Positions 17,188 to 28,049 of a DNA stretch of 64,000 nucleotides are shown here, in pieces. The stretch covers positions 124,367 through 188,366 of the forward strand of contig KV908501.1 of NCBI GenBank assembly GCA_002005505.1, in the 5' to 3' direction. Below the pieces are notes generated by a model, which saw nothing but the letters and a program-made list of their open reading frames with translations, made no database searches and was not told the origin of the DNA. Made by a program: the position numbers and the translations under genes. Source of the stretch: Botryococcus braunii. Lineage: Eukaryota; Chlorophyta; Trebouxiophyceae. Every line of letters begins with the position of its first letter. Position 1 is the first letter of the stretch.

Positions 17188-20100
17188 CTAGTCAACCTGC
17201 CCACGACGGCGTGCCCCGCCTCGTGGTGCCCGTGCGTTGACTGTGTCCCAGTATCCCTTTACAACATTGGGAGCATTTGTCAAATTCCGTTCCTCTTCCC
17301 AGGTGTCATGCTCTGACGAGTAACCCTTCCAGCGGACAAGGTACTCATACTTGGGACGGCCACGTGAATTGACACGACGGTGGTCCATTAAGGCTTCCAC
17401 CTCGTACTCATCTTCCCCCTCCAGCACCTCTGCAGGTGGTGGGGGTTGCATCGAACCATCCCGCCGGTACCGTTCCAGGTTGGAGACATGAAAGACATCA
17501 TGAATCCTCCATCGTGCCGGGAGGTCAAGCTCATAAGCTTGGGTACCCACACGTTTCACGACTTGGAACGGCCCTACCCAACGCGGGAGGAGCTTGGGCG
17601 TGCCCACCTTGAAACGGAGGTTCTTAGAGGAGAGGAGGACCCAGTCCCCCACACCAAATTGAACGTCCCTTCGTTTGGTGTTGGCATACTGCGCTTGTCT
17701 AGCAGTGGCCACCCGATGGGTCATCCTGGCCTCATTGATGAGGCGTTGCATGCCCTGAACAAAGTCAGACGCACCAGGTACCCGTCTATTGGGGAGAATC
17801 GCGACTGGCAGGTGGGGGTGAAACCCGTAGTTCAGCAAGAACGGCGAGGACCCCGTGGACTCGTGATCGCAATTATTGATCGCGAATTCTGCACAGACCA
17901 ACTTCTCATCCCAATCATCCTGGGACTTGGCCACATACATGCGTAGCATGTCCTCGAGCACTCGATTCACTCGCTCAGTCTGCCCATCCGTCTGCGGATG
18001 GTAGGCTGTTGACATGGCTTGTCGAGTCCCAATGGATTGACACAAAGCTCTAGCAAAGTGGCTGGTGAAGAGCTTATCTCTATCGGACACCACCACTTGG
18101 GGAACACCATGCAACTTCCACACATTGTCAACGTACAGCTTAGCCGTCTGCTCAGCCGTAGCCTTGGTGGTTGTGGGCATAAGATGCACCATCTTGGTCA
18201 GCTTATCCACTACGACGAAAATGGCATCATGACCCTTGCCTGTCCTAGGCAATTGGGTAATGAAATCCATAGTCACCGTGTGCCAAGGATTCAGCGGCAA
18301 CTGTAAAGGTTGCAGCAACCCCGCAGGCAAAGTGTTCCGAGCCTTGTTCTTCTGACACAAGTGGCACGTTAGCACGTAACGTTCGATGTCAGCAAGCATG
18401 GTAGGCCACCAATAATGGCGCCTTACCAGGGCCAAGGTTTTCTTCACTCCTTGATGGCCAGCATACGGGCTATCATGCAGTTCCTTGAGGATGTGAGCTC
18501 GCAGCCCGAAAGCATCCGGAACCACGGCCTTCCCCTCCCTCAGAAGGAAGCCGTCAAAGTCTAGCAGACCTTCAACATTCTGCTTATCTTGGAACCATGG
18601 GTCTTGAGTATAACCCTGGACAAATTTGTCCTTCCAAGACAGAGCAACCCCGGCCGCAGCACTCCCCTCCCCCGCAGAGCGGATAGTGCCAACCAAGGCA
18701 CAAAGAGAGAGCGTTGGCAGACAACGGTGCGCCGGGTGCGAACACCCACCAATCACCACGCCATTGATGATTGGACAAGGAGCCTCATAGTCGGACGGAT
18801 GCCGACTCAGAGCGTCAGCCACCACATTGGACGTTCCGGGGGCATAGTCCATGCGAAAATTGAACCTTGAAAGGAACTCTGCCCACCTGGTTTGCCGTCT
18901 ACTTAAAGTAGGCAAAGTGTCCAAATAAGTGATAGCCTTGTGGTCCGTGACTACACGAAACTCAGGGGCCCCCTCTAGGTAGCACCTCCAGACTGTCAAT
19001 GCATGCACCACAGCTAGAAGTTCTTGCTCCCCAGTAGGATAGTTAACCTCAGCGGGAGTCAAGCGACGACTCTCGTAGGCAACTGGGCGACCCTCCTGGT
19101 ACAACACGGCCCCCAACCCTGCCAAAGACGCATCGCAATGGACCTCAAACGGCTTTGAGAAGTCAGGATACGCTAAGCAAGGTGCATGTGTCAAGGCATG
19201 TTTAATCTCGGTAAACGCCCGAACACACCCAGCACTCCATACCCAGGTCACACCTTGGCGTAGGAGTCTGTACAGTGGCGATGCAAGTGCTGCAAAATTG
19301 CGAACAAACTTGCGAAAGTAAGTTGCCAGCCCCAGGAAAGACCGCAACTCGCCAACATTCTTCGGTGTGCTCCAATTAGCAACTGAAGCCACCTTACGTG
19401 GGTCCACTTTAATCCCATCTGCTGAGACTAAATGGCCCAAGTACTCCAGCTCATCTTTGGCGAAAGAGCACTTCTTTAGGTTAGCATACAACTTATGCTG
19501 CCGCAACAGTTCAAGGACTTTGCGGAGATGCTCCCTATGCTCTTCAATGGACTTGCTGTAGGTGAGGATGTCATCAAGGTACACGAGCACAAACTTGTGC
19601 AGGTAAGGAGCAAAGATAGCATTCATGGCAGTTTGAAACGTGGCCGGGGCATTAGTTAGCCCAAATGGCAAAACCCGCCACTCGAACAACCCCGCGGGTG
19701 TTCTGAAAGCTGTCTTTGGCATATCCTCATCTGTGATCCGGATCTGGTGATAGCCAGACGTGAGGTCAAGACTAGAGAACACAGTAGAACCCTGCAGTTG
19801 ATCAAGAGTATCATCGATACGAGGCATCGGATACCTGTTCTTGACCGTCTGTCGATTCAAAGCTCGGTAATCAATGACCATCCGGAGGCTTCCATCCTTC
19901 TTTTGCACAAAAAGAATGGGCGCACCATAGGGTGATGTAGACGGCTGTATATACCCTTTGTCCAACAATAGCTTTGTCTGGCGTAACGCCTCATCATACT
20001 CTAAGCGTGAAAGCCGGTACAACGGACGAGACGGTGGACGAGCATGTGGATCGCTCAAGGATATAGTGTGTCTAACCCCTTGCCTCTCAGGCGGAAGGTG

Positions 20101-20787
20101 CGGGACATCTTCAGGGAAAACATCTTGGAATTCACTGAGTATGTCAACAACAGGAGAGTTAGGAGAAGGAATGGAGACATTCGGATCGGTAGATAGATCG
20201 GTTACAATTGCCAGAAAGGACTGACAGCCCTTTCTGCTTAACCTTCTAGCCTGCACTGCAGACAAAACCAATCTAGGCACATCCTCCACTTCTGAACCCT
20301 TCAAAGGCCTCTCCTCCTTAGGCGGGCAAAGCAAAACGAACGGCTTGTTCTTTCTTGTATACCCCCTAACGGTGTCCTCTTCAAACATGAGATTTGCACG
20401 GAATGTCTTTAACCAGGGAGTCCCCAACAGCACATTCCAATCCATGGCAAAGTCTAGCACAAGACACGACACCTTAGCAAACTGTACCCCCTGGATGACA
20501 ATGTCTAAGACAGCACATCCGATGTGGTTTACAGTTCTCCCGTCAGCCAACTTAATGCTTAAAGAATCCCCCTTCGGCGGCACAATCTCCAAGTGAAGGG
20601 CTTTAGCAAAGTCTGCACTGACCACATTGCAAGAAGCTCCAGAGTCCAGCATCGCCGTGGCCTTGCTCCCCTGCACCTCGGCAGGAAACACCATCACAAG
20701 CTGTGACACGGCTTCTTGACAAGCAAATGCATGAATAGACGTCAAACATGCAGGCTTACATCGCCAAGCGAAGGCCCACACCTTCAA
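17188..20787 (-). CDS. pol: Element C Pol polyprotein with chromodomain
   Basis: An intact frame of about 1199 residues. Order: protease AMLDSGASCNVV (about residue 47), reverse transcriptase with FGLTNAPATFQ and YLDDILTYS, RNase H (DASLAGLGAVLY ... DHKAITYLD), integrase zinc domain (H...H...CHLCQ), catalytic core (TMDFITQLP, VVSDRDKLF, and Glu in HPQTDGQTERVNRVLED), GPF/Y-like segment (LLPRWVGPFQVV) and a C-terminal chromodomain (YEYLVRWKGYSSEHDTWEEE) that would direct insertion to marked chromatin. It overlaps the gag stop by a few bases in another phase, and the listed start is TTG, so expression probably needs frameshifting or reinitiation. It is the most complete minus-strand pol here. 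Confidence 0.92.
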   Translation of the reverse strand: MKVWAFAWRCKPACLTSIHAFACQEAVSQLVMVFPAEVQGSKATAMLDSGASCNVVSADFAKALHLEIVPPKGDSLSIKLADGRTVNHIGCAVLDIVIQGVQFAKVSCLVLDFAMDWNVLLGTPWLKTFRANLMFEEDTVRGYTRKNKPFVLLCPPKEERPLKGSEVEDVPRLVLSAVQARRLSRKGCQSFLAIVTDLSTDPNVSIPSPNSPVVDILSEFQDVFPEDVPHLPPERQGVRHTISLSDPHARPPSRPLYRLSRLEYDEALRQTKLLLDKGYIQPSTSPYGAPILFVQKKDGSLRMVIDYRALNRQTVKNRYPMPRIDDTLDQLQGSTVFSSLDLTSGYHQIRITDEDMPKTAFRTPAGLFEWRVLPFGLTNAPATFQTAMNAIFAPYLHKFVLVYLDDILTYSKSIEEHREHLRKVLELLRQHKLYANLKKCSFAKDELEYLGHLVSADGIKVDPRKVASVANWSTPKNVGELRSFLGLATYFRKFVRNFAALASPLYRLLRQGVTWVWSAGCVRAFTEIKHALTHAPCLAYPDFSKPFEVHCDASLAGLGAVLYQEGRPVAYESRRLTPAEVNYPTGEQELLAVVHALTVWRCYLEGAPEFRVVTDHKAITYLDTLPTLSRRQTRWAEFLSRFNFRMDYAPGTSNVVADALSRHPSDYEAPCPIINGVVIGGCSHPAHRCLPTLSLCALVGTIRSAGEGSAAAGVALSWKDKFVQGYTQDPWFQDKQNVEGLLDFDGFLLREGKAVVPDAFGLRAHILKELHDSPYAGHQGVKKTLALVRRHYWWPTMLADIERYVLTCHLCQKNKARNTLPAGLLQPLQLPLNPWHTVTMDFITQLPRTGKGHDAIFVVVDKLTKMVHLMPTTTKATAEQTAKLYVDNVWKLHGVPQVVVSDRDKLFTSHFARALCQSIGTRQAMSTAYHPQTDGQTERVNRVLEDMLRMYVAKSQDDWDEKLVCAEFAINNCDHESTGSSPFLLNYGFHPHLPVAILPNRRVPGASDFVQGMQRLINEARMTHRVATARQAQYANTKRRDVQFGVGDWVLLSSKNLRFKVGTPKLLPRWVGPFQVVKRVGTQAYELDLPARWRIHDVFHVSNLERYRRDGSMQPPPPAEVLEGEDEYEVEALMDHRRVNSRGRPKYEYLVRWKGYSSEHDTWEEERNLTNAPNVVKGYWDTVNARAPRGGARRRGQVD

Positions 20788-21664
20788 GCATTAGAAGGTC
20801 CCGCGCCGGGGCTTGTCTTCTTGCCAGAAGACCCCTTCTTGAGAGGGCATTCGAATGCAAAATGGCCGGGCTTGTTGCATTCGAAACAGACGCCAGAGGC
20901 CAGCTTCCCAGCCGCCTCCCGCCTGTCCTGGCTTAGGCCGTACTTCTTCTGAAGTTTGCCCAAGTGGCGTGTGGCTCCCTTGGGATGGTTATGGGCGGGA
21001 CGCTTGGTCCCACGGTCCCGAGGTACTTCTCCCTCCTCGCGGTCCCCATAGACCTTCTCCTTTCCCTTGGAGACACCTGAAAGCATAGCCAACAAAGATT
21101 CAGCCTCTTTGGCAGCTTTCACCACCGCCTCCACATTGCTCATCTCACGCCTTACCGAGGCATCCTTCATAATGAGTTCAAGTAGAGCGGGTTTTAGGCC
21201 AGCCCGAAAAGCTGCACAAGCTTCAGGCCCAGTTATTGGATATGTGACTGCCTCAACTGTTATTGCCCTAAAGGCAGTATAGTATTGAGCCACTGTTCCA
21301 GATTGTTTAAGATGCGCCAAACGATATCGCACGGTGTCTTCCACTGACATATCGACAAAGTTGGCCAACAATTCAGCTTTGAACAAATCAAAGTCTTTCA
21401 CATCCTTGCCATGCAAAGCCAAAGACTTTTTAATCAAAGCCCATTGTTCAGCTGCTTTCCCAGAAAGACACAAGGATGCGTGATCTACAAGCGTGTCAGG
21501 AGTGAGCTGCAACAACGCCGCGTATGCCGCAAACTGCTCGAACCAAGTTGTTATCTTAGTCCCATCCTTGCTTCCATTAAAAATAGGCGCTGGAGGCCTC
21601 GTTTTAGGAGCAACGAAAGGCATAGGCGAGGGAGACGCACCTTGTCCCCCCCCCCCCCCCCCCC
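20784..21664 (-). CDS. gag: Element C Gag, C-terminal part
   Basis: Entered from a G-rich homopolymer. It contains a retrotransposon gag domain (ITTWFEQFAAYAALLQL ... VAQYYTAFRAITVEAV) and a CCHC zinc knuckle CFECNKPGHFAFEC near the end, with a basic tail. It is in a different phase from the N-terminal part at 21646-22281. Without a shift at the homopolymer it has no good start. Confidence 0.82.
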
Positions 21665-22281
21665 GATCCTTGCAGCAAACGCATAATCGCGTCCATCTTG
21701 CCGTCCAGGCTGCCAACTTGGGTTCCCAAAGACCCAATATCAGTGTTAAGAGCTTGGACAGACGACTCTATGCTGGTCACCCTTCTGTCGTGTAGGACAT
21801 GACTCGGGATCCGAGCATAAAAAGCGCGCGCCGCAGCGCACCAAAGCCAATACCTCCACACAACTTTTGCCCAAATAGTGGAAGCTTCCACTAAATCTTT
21901 GGAACATTGTGCAAGGCCTAGGCCATCGTCGCCCTCAGAGGACGGGTGCCGAACTGAATCGGCACACTCCGTCATAAGTGCCCGAGCCTCTTTCAAATCG
22001 TTGATGACTTCAACAATGCCGAGCCTTGCCCACTCAAGAGCTTCCTCAGCAGTCTCAAAGTCAAAAACCTTGGAAAGCAAGCCCTTCCAGTCATAACCCG
22101 AAGTCGAGTCGACCGGGTCAACACCCTCTGGAATATCTGGCACCTCAATATCCAACTCTTTCAGATATGAATAATAAGGTCTAGTATTTCCAGGGTATGG
22201 GAGCCTCCTTAGCGTGTATCGAGGAGGTTTGCCCACCAAAGGGACGAGGTCGGTCGGGATCGGCGGCAAAACGAGAGCCAT
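21646..22281 (-). CDS. gag: Element C Gag, N-terminal part
   Basis: From ATG 22281 (MALVLPPIPTDLVPLVGKPP) for about 210 residues: a globular acidic region, then a predicted coiled coil (TSIESSVQALNTDIGSLGTQVGSLDGKMD is split here across helices) and RLLQGSGGGGG. At the 19-base G run (21646-21664 as C on the plus strand) the frame leaves the capsid-like part, which continues in another phase. A homopolymer length error or programmed slippage would join them. Confidence 0.7.
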
Positions 22282-22367
22282 TAAACCCAAACAAAGGAGC
22301 GCAACCCCAAACCGAAAAGCGAAGATGCTTTAAAAAAATTTTGTCAAGCCAATCAAAGCAGAAGTGA

Positions 22368-22383
22368 CCGATATGGGGCACCA
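22368..22383 (-). other. Unusual primer-binding site of element C
   Basis: Minus-strand TGGTGCCCCATATCGG, two bases inside the 5' LTR. It starts with TGG as required for a tRNA CCA end but differs from the TGGTATCGGCG site of the other gypsy elements. The matching tRNA was not identified. Confidence 0.6.
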
Positions 22384-22385
22384 AA

Positions 22386-22548
22386 TGTAAAGTTATCCGA
22401 ATTGTTTGCACCGATGAAAGTGCCAGTGTGGCCCGAGCGCCACACCGTATGTGCTAGCGCGAAGCCTAAAGAGGCTACGCCTAGCCTAATGTACCGCTTG
22501 GCATCCGACGGGGCTAACCCTGGCGGAGTCTGCCTGCCGCGCGCTACA
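22386..22548 (-). repeat. 5' LTR of element C
   Basis: Partner of 16596-16758, followed by the AAGAC duplication. Confidence 0.93.
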
Positions 22549-22553
22549 AAGAC

Positions 22554-22639
22554 ATTTGCACTTATGTTGTTAAATATGAGGCAAGCCTCAAAAGCACATA
22601 TGTGGATGCTCAGGGACCCAAGAGGAAGAGGGTCTACAC
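22554..22639 (+). pseudogene. gag: Element B gag, segment 2
   Basis: Resumes in frame after the AAGAC duplication: ICTYVVKYEASLKS, the counterpart of LYTYVVQYESNLKS in element A Gag. It ends at the GTCTACAC target site of the hAT transposon. Confidence 0.8.
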
Positions 22640-22826
22640 CAGTGAAATTTTTAAGGAATCTTGGATTTATGCCACTTGGCATAATTTGGCTCAGTAATTT
22701 ATTTTTCGTCTGCCACAGGGTGGCAGACACGGCAGGAATAATTTAATTTCCCCCCGCCACGGTGACAGAATTAGCATCAAATCAAGAGTTTCGCCAACTT
22801 ACCACAGAACTCGCCGCTTTTGTACC

Positions 22827-22985
22827 TCTGCTGGAGTTTGATCACGAAACTCGCCTCTTTTGTAGCAGACCCCTAACTCTGCTCGAGTTTGATCACGAAA
22901 CTCGCCTCTTTTGTAGCAGACCCCTACCTCTGCTGGAGTTTGATGACGAAACTCGCCTCTGCTCTAGCAGACCCTATCTCTAGAG
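22827..22985. repeat. 51-bp tandem repeat in hAT
   Basis: Three copies of a 51-bp unit beginning tctgctggagtttgatcacg. The third copy is diverged. The surrounding 22700-23430 has no gene. Confidence 0.8.
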
Positions 22986-23431
22986 TCTGATCACAAAAGT
23001 CGCCGCTCCTGTACCAGCTTTACCGCATACCCTTGTCTCGTTTAGAGTCATTGAATAAGACTTCTGTTTTGATGTCTTGAAAGACTACCAATTCCAACAC
23101 CCAACCTCTCCACTGCATTATTTGCACATGCACGATTCACTCGCAGCCCTTCTTGCTGTTTTTAATGCAACTTGAGCATGTATATACGCGTTTCCAACAA
23201 CACACAACAAAGAATTCAAGCTCATCAGTAAATAGCAACACGAGGGATCTCTCCTTTGCAGGATACTTTTTGCCATTCATTAACATTTTAAAGCCATGCT
23301 GGAACCAATCGGATATTCAATACTAGCACCGGTGTGACAAACTTACTACATTCAATGCGGATGTCCAAGTAAGGTGCAGACTAGAACTATGGAAGGCCTG
23401 AACCAAACCGTTGGTTTTTTCATTCATCCTA

Positions 23432-24025
23432 TCAAAATATGGCATCCATCACACTCTCATCAACAAAGGCGGCATTATGAGACCTTTTCATTGCCGAATG
23501 CCCAGCTGTGACACCTCTGCGTTCTTTCGCATTCAAGAAGTAGTCAAGAGCTTTTTCATAATGGAAAGTTTTCATGTCATACGCTGACATGAATAGCCTC
23601 ACACAGTCGTTCAAGTGATTTTCACCCAAACGATTCCAGCGATCGTTCTTCAAGAAATTCATACAAGAGAACAGGCGCTCGGCTTGCACAGAACTAACTG
23701 GAATGATCAACATGATCACCGCTAGTTTGGCAAATTCTGAAATATCACGCCCTTCTCCTGCCTTAGAAAGGTAGGCCCAGACGTATTGCGTCAAACTCTT
23801 GACCTCAACCTCTTCCTCCACCTCAACCTCTTCCTCAACTGCATCATCTAAGGAGCTTTCATCTTCAACATGCGAGCGAGCCTTTCTAGCCTCATCCTTT
23901 CTAACCTGATCCTCAGCTCTGCGTTTTGTGATTGCTGCACGGATTGATGGCACTCTCTCACGCATGGTCTCCTTGAACCGCTTGGTCTGTGTGCGAAGCA
24001 AATCCCCATTTATGATAGGGGAAAC
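23432..24025 (-). pseudogene. hAT transposase, C-terminal part
   Basis: About 190 residues on the minus strand ending in DESVMDAIF-stop. The segment FAKLAVIMLIIPVSSVQAERLFS with FLKNDRWNRLGENHLNDCVRLF is the hATC dimerisation domain. An acidic repeat (EEEVEVEEEVEV) precedes it. The gene is cut at the GAAAC duplication by the copia LTR; the upstream part lies at 46685-46888, and joined at the duplication the frame runs through. Confidence 0.85.
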
Positions 24026-24753
24026 TGTTATAATAGTGAAAGAACAATTAGTGACTTTCCCTCAGAAGAGTAATAGTGGCCAGGCTTCTCTAAAGCAATC
24101 ACTGTGAACAATCTCAGAGGTTGAGTAATGGATGGCAGAACTCTAGAGTTCTGCCATAATTGATCTAGACTGATTCCACTTAGGAGAAAGAGAGTAATGC
24201 AATTTGACACGTTCTTGCTAGAAAGGATATAAGCAGCCGGCATGAAGGGCTCGGCACTTGTTTGGGACTGAAAGAGCACTCCGGGTGCTTATCTCTGATC
24301 AGTTGCCACAAGTGTCAACACATAGTCGGGCTCTGCTTGCTCTCATACACACAGCAAGAGACCCGACCGAGCTTAACACCCTTCGTGCCGGGACATACAG
24401 GTAAAGTGCTGCATCTTAGTGTGACTTGTATGAACAATTGATTAGGAAGAGGTCTAGATAAGAGTATTAGAATGTTGCTAATGCTTGGCTCATCGAACAA
24501 TGGTAATGCGGACTATCTGTCGATGCGTAGAAGAGGTAGTTTGAATTCCTTGGCGTTGAGAGAGAGCAAGAAGCAATGTAATGACTTGTTTGGGACTGAA
24601 AGAGCACTCCGGGTGCTTATCTCTGATCAGTTGCCACAAGTGTCAACACATAGTCGGGCTCTGCTTGCTCTCATACACACAGCAAGAGACCCGACCGAGC
24701 TTAACACCCTTCGTGCCGGGACATACAGGGAACATTACGCCCAGAATTGTACA
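24026..24753 (+). repeat. 5' LTR of copia element
   Basis: TGTTATAATAG ... TTGTACA. A block of about 140 bp (cttgtttgggactgaaagag onward) occurs twice inside, at about 24257-24400 and 24588-24729. Confidence 0.93.
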
Positions 24754-24767
24754 GGTTATGGGCCCAC
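24754..24767 (+). other. Copia primer-binding site of half-tRNA type
   Basis: GGTTATGGGCCCAC directly follows the LTR. It is complementary to the anticodon stem-loop of initiator Met tRNA (around CAUAACC), the internal half-tRNA priming known for Drosophila copia, rather than to a tRNA CCA end. Confidence 0.75.
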
Positions 24768-24920
24768 CAACTCTTGAGCTGGGCAACTGAAAGTATGTTC
24801 CGAGCCTACGATGGGACGAACGAAGCAGAGCGGAAGGATGTCGACCGGCGGTAAAAGACCTTTTATACCCCCACCTCCTTCACCACCTACATACGATAGC
24901 CTGAGTGACATTCGAGCAAC

Positions 24921-26415
24921 ATGGCGAGGAAGAGATCTAAATCAAGGGAGCCATCAGAGGAGGAGCCCACAACAGAGGAGGCGTCTACATCGTCCCCCAC
25001 ACGACAGCCATGTACACCCAGTACATCAAAGGGTGAGGGAGATGTACTTCCCAAGGTCATAGCCACCCAAGTCAAGGTGCATATTAAGCTGGATCGTCAC
25101 GGCACAAATTTTGTGGTATGGGACAATGCCTTTACTGCGGCCAATAGTGCTAAGGGTTCTTTTCCTGCCATTCAGTCAGTCATGCCTGGGACTATCCATA
25201 ATGCGGCTGCAATGCTTCTGCTGTATGAGTCAGTTCCAGAGGAATGGTTAGGGGAATTGTCAAGTAAGCCGTCGGCATATGATGCATATCTGTTCATTTG
25301 CAAGAAATTTGTTGGTGGTTACAACACTCAAGCCAATGCAGACTGGCTGAAGGAAATGTCAAGAGGGATGAGACGTGGAGAAACAATCTCTCAGTATGTG
25401 TCCAGAATGATAAATCTCAAAAGCTGCTTGAAACGCAATGGACATGACCTCTTGGATGGTCATGTGGCCACTCAGATAGTGCAGGGACTGCCAGCTGCAG
25501 CCAATCCTCCCGGGCTGCTACCCACTGCAGTAGCTTACCCCCTGGATGAGCTGGCAGCTCTCATTTCCACCACAGCAGAGGCTTCTGGCTACAACGATGA
25601 TGGAGAACAGCCTGCCATGGTGATGAAAGCAATGCCTGCTCAACTAGAGGCAGCCCCAGCCCCTTCTACTAGCGGGGCCATTCCCTCTAGACAGCCAGCA
25701 GACACAGAATCAAGGGGAGAAGTGAGAGGCACGTGCAACTACTGCCACAAGAAAGGCCATTTTTGGAGAGACTGCCGCAAACGCCAAAGGGATGCAGAGA
25801 CACAACGCAATGTGGTGGCAGCTGTACAACAACTGGCTGCCATGTGGCCCCAAGGGCAGTTTCCTGGAGCACCTCAGCCACCTCCAAGCGTGCAGCATGC
25901 ATTCCCAGGCACTGGAGCGTTCCCACTGCTGCACCCTCCTCCAGGCCCACCTTCTCCTCCCTCAGAAGGTATGCCATACGTGGTATCATATAATGTGCTG
26001 GATGGCAGTAAACACCAACAGTCCAAACAGTCGTGGCTTGTGGACAGTGGAGCGTCTGTACATCTTGTGAACAACCTTTCCCTGCTGCATGCCCCTACAG
26101 TACATGACCACCCTATTCCACTGCTGCTCGCTACATCTGATGCCACTGGGGGTATTGTTGCTACTGGGTCAGTGTGTCTCATGTCCTCGCAGCATGTTCC
26201 AGTGTGGCTGCATCATGTCCAGTGTGTTCCCTCAGCCACCACCAATATTTTATCAGTATCTGCTGCTCTGCGTGATGGAATCCGGTTCAGTACAGATAGA
26301 CTGGGAGCATTCACTGCTGTCTCAGGACCGAGTGGTTGGCAGATGTCTGTGAAACCAGAGAATGGCCTGTATTATATCCATAACTGCCTCCCAGTAGCAC
26401 CAGTGAAGGTTCCTT
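24921..26415 (+). CDS. gag: Copia polyprotein: Gag and protease
   Basis: ATG 24921 opens about 498 codons. The N-terminus is charged. A UBN2/copia-type gag region follows (LLLYESVPEEWLGELSS ... ETISQYVSRMINLKS), then a CCHC knuckle CNYCHKKGHFWRDC (about residue 274), a Pro-rich linker, and the protease motif WLVDSGASVHLVNN (about residue 374) with the copia C-terminal part TTNILSVSAALRDG. The frame is cut at TCCTT by element D and resumes at 28943. Confidence 0.9.
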
Positions 26416-26714
26416 TGTAACAGGAATAGTCGCGTGTTATAGGAAAATGACCGGACCACGAGGATTTGGACCTCCATAAAGGTCCCTTCGTGAGTTATGT
26501 TCCTCCACGCCAAGAAGTGGCTACTTCACGCGCCAAGGGAGTGACCCCTTACTTGACAAGGCGCATTGGCGATGGAGACAGGGACACACTTAGAACAGGA
26601 TAGAATAAGGCTTTGGCAGAGGAAGGACCGGGCCGGACTGGACGGGTACTGAGGTGGAGCCCAAACAACTTGTAACCATTGTTTTCGCATCCTTTGGCCG
26701 TTTCTACTGTATCA
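26416..26714 (+). repeat. 5' LTR of element D
   Basis: TGTAACAGGAAT ... ACTGTATCA, 299 bp. The initiator-Met-like primer site TGGTATCGGCGG follows at 26716. Confidence 0.93.
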
Positions 26715-26729
26715 CTGGTATCGGCGGAA

Positions 26730-28049
26730 TTAGTTCAACGTTCCTGGTGGTGGCCAGGGATGGCCTCAGATGTGGCTGACTTTGTGGCCCAATGTGACTC
26801 GTGTCAGCGTGTCAAAGCCCCAGCACACTTACCTGTAGGGTTACTACACCCTCTAGAAATACCTGACAGAAAGTGGCAATCAATGTCTATGGACCTAATC
26901 ACTGGACTGCCAAGAACTAAGGAAGGATATGACGCTATCTGGGTTGCTGTTGATAGGTTGTCAAAGTATGCGCACTTCGCTCCGACGACCACTGACGCAA
27001 GTGCAGAAGTGATAGCTCAACTGTTACGGACCCGGGTTTTCACCTTGCATGGGTTTCCCACTCACATTGTATCAGACAGAGATCCTAGGTGGGTGGGTCG
27101 CTTCTGTCAAGAGCTCTTTCGGTTGACCGGTTGTCGCTCTGCGCTATCTACAGCGTTTCATCCGCAGACCGACGGTCAAACGGAACGAATTAATAGTATC
27201 TTGGAGGATTATTTGCGTCATTACGTCACTGGAAGACACAACGACTGGGATAAACATTTGTGTGAAGCTGAATTTTCTTACAACAACACTTTTCAGCAAT
27301 CAATCAACACTACTCCCTTTAGATTGACGTTCGGTCAGGATCCCACGATTCCCTTCCAGGAAGTCTATGAAGGTGTGACATCTTCTGTACGTGAGTATGT
27401 ACCAGCAGCAGCAGAGTTTGTACGAAGGATGAGATGGGATCTAGAAAGAGCGCGGACATGTCTCAAAGCTGCGCAGGACCGCATGAAGGCATATGGGGAC
27501 GCGAGGAGAAAAGATGCTCCTATTTTAAAAATAGGCCAACCTGTCCTCCTCTCAACAAAGAATCTGAAATTCAAGCATACTCGGACAAGAAAACTCTTAC
27601 CTCGGTTTATTGGGCCTTTTCCCATCGTCCAGGAGGTATCATCGGTAGCTTTCAGAATTAGGCTTCCAAAAACTCTGAGGGTTCATGATGTCTTCCATGT
27701 TTCTATGCTTAAGCCTTATAAGGAAGGTGGGACGGTACAACCTCCTCCTCTACCTGAGATTATTGATGGAGAAGAGGAGTATGAGGTCGAGGCTGTGCTA
27801 GCTCATAGGGAACGAAAGTTACGAGGTCGAAAAACTGCGCGAGAATATCTTGTAAAGTGGACCGGGTATCAGGATATTCATAATACTTGGGAGCCAGAGG
27901 ATAACTTAGAACACGCCAGGGAGGCGTTACAGCGGTACTGGGATTTAACCACGGAGCACAGGCCGGAACAAAAAGAAAAGGTGGACAAGAAACGTAAAGG
28001 ACGTGGTAAAAATGCTGAGAAGCAGCGGAAGCGCGCTAGACGCGCTTAG
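26730..28049 (+). pseudogene. pol: Element D integrase-chromodomain remnant
   Basis: The frame is open from within the LTR, and recognisable coding starts next to the primer site at LVQRSWWWPGMASDV, i.e. inside the integrase zinc domain (CDSCQ retained, the His pair lost). The core is complete: SMDLITGLP, VSDRDPRW, and HPQTDGQTERINSILED with the catalytic Glu. Then come LLPRFIGPFPIV and a chromodomain (AREYLVKWTGYQDIHNTWEPE) with a basic tail of Lys/Arg. No start codon is appropriate, and the junction with the primer site marks a deletion of about 4 kb relative to full elements. Confidence 0.88.

Larger units (their letters stand above)
16596..22548 (-). mobile_element. Ty3/gypsy chromovirus C (minus strand)
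   Basis: 5953 bp with short 163-bp LTRs (16596-16758 and 22386-22548) in which I see no difference, and target duplication AAGAC (16591-16595 and 22549-22553). Minus-strand order: LTR, primer site, gag, pol with chromodomain, purine tract, LTR. Pol is intact. Gag is split by a phase change at a 19-base homopolymer. The different primer site and Gag type make it a different lineage from A and B. Confidence 0.95.
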
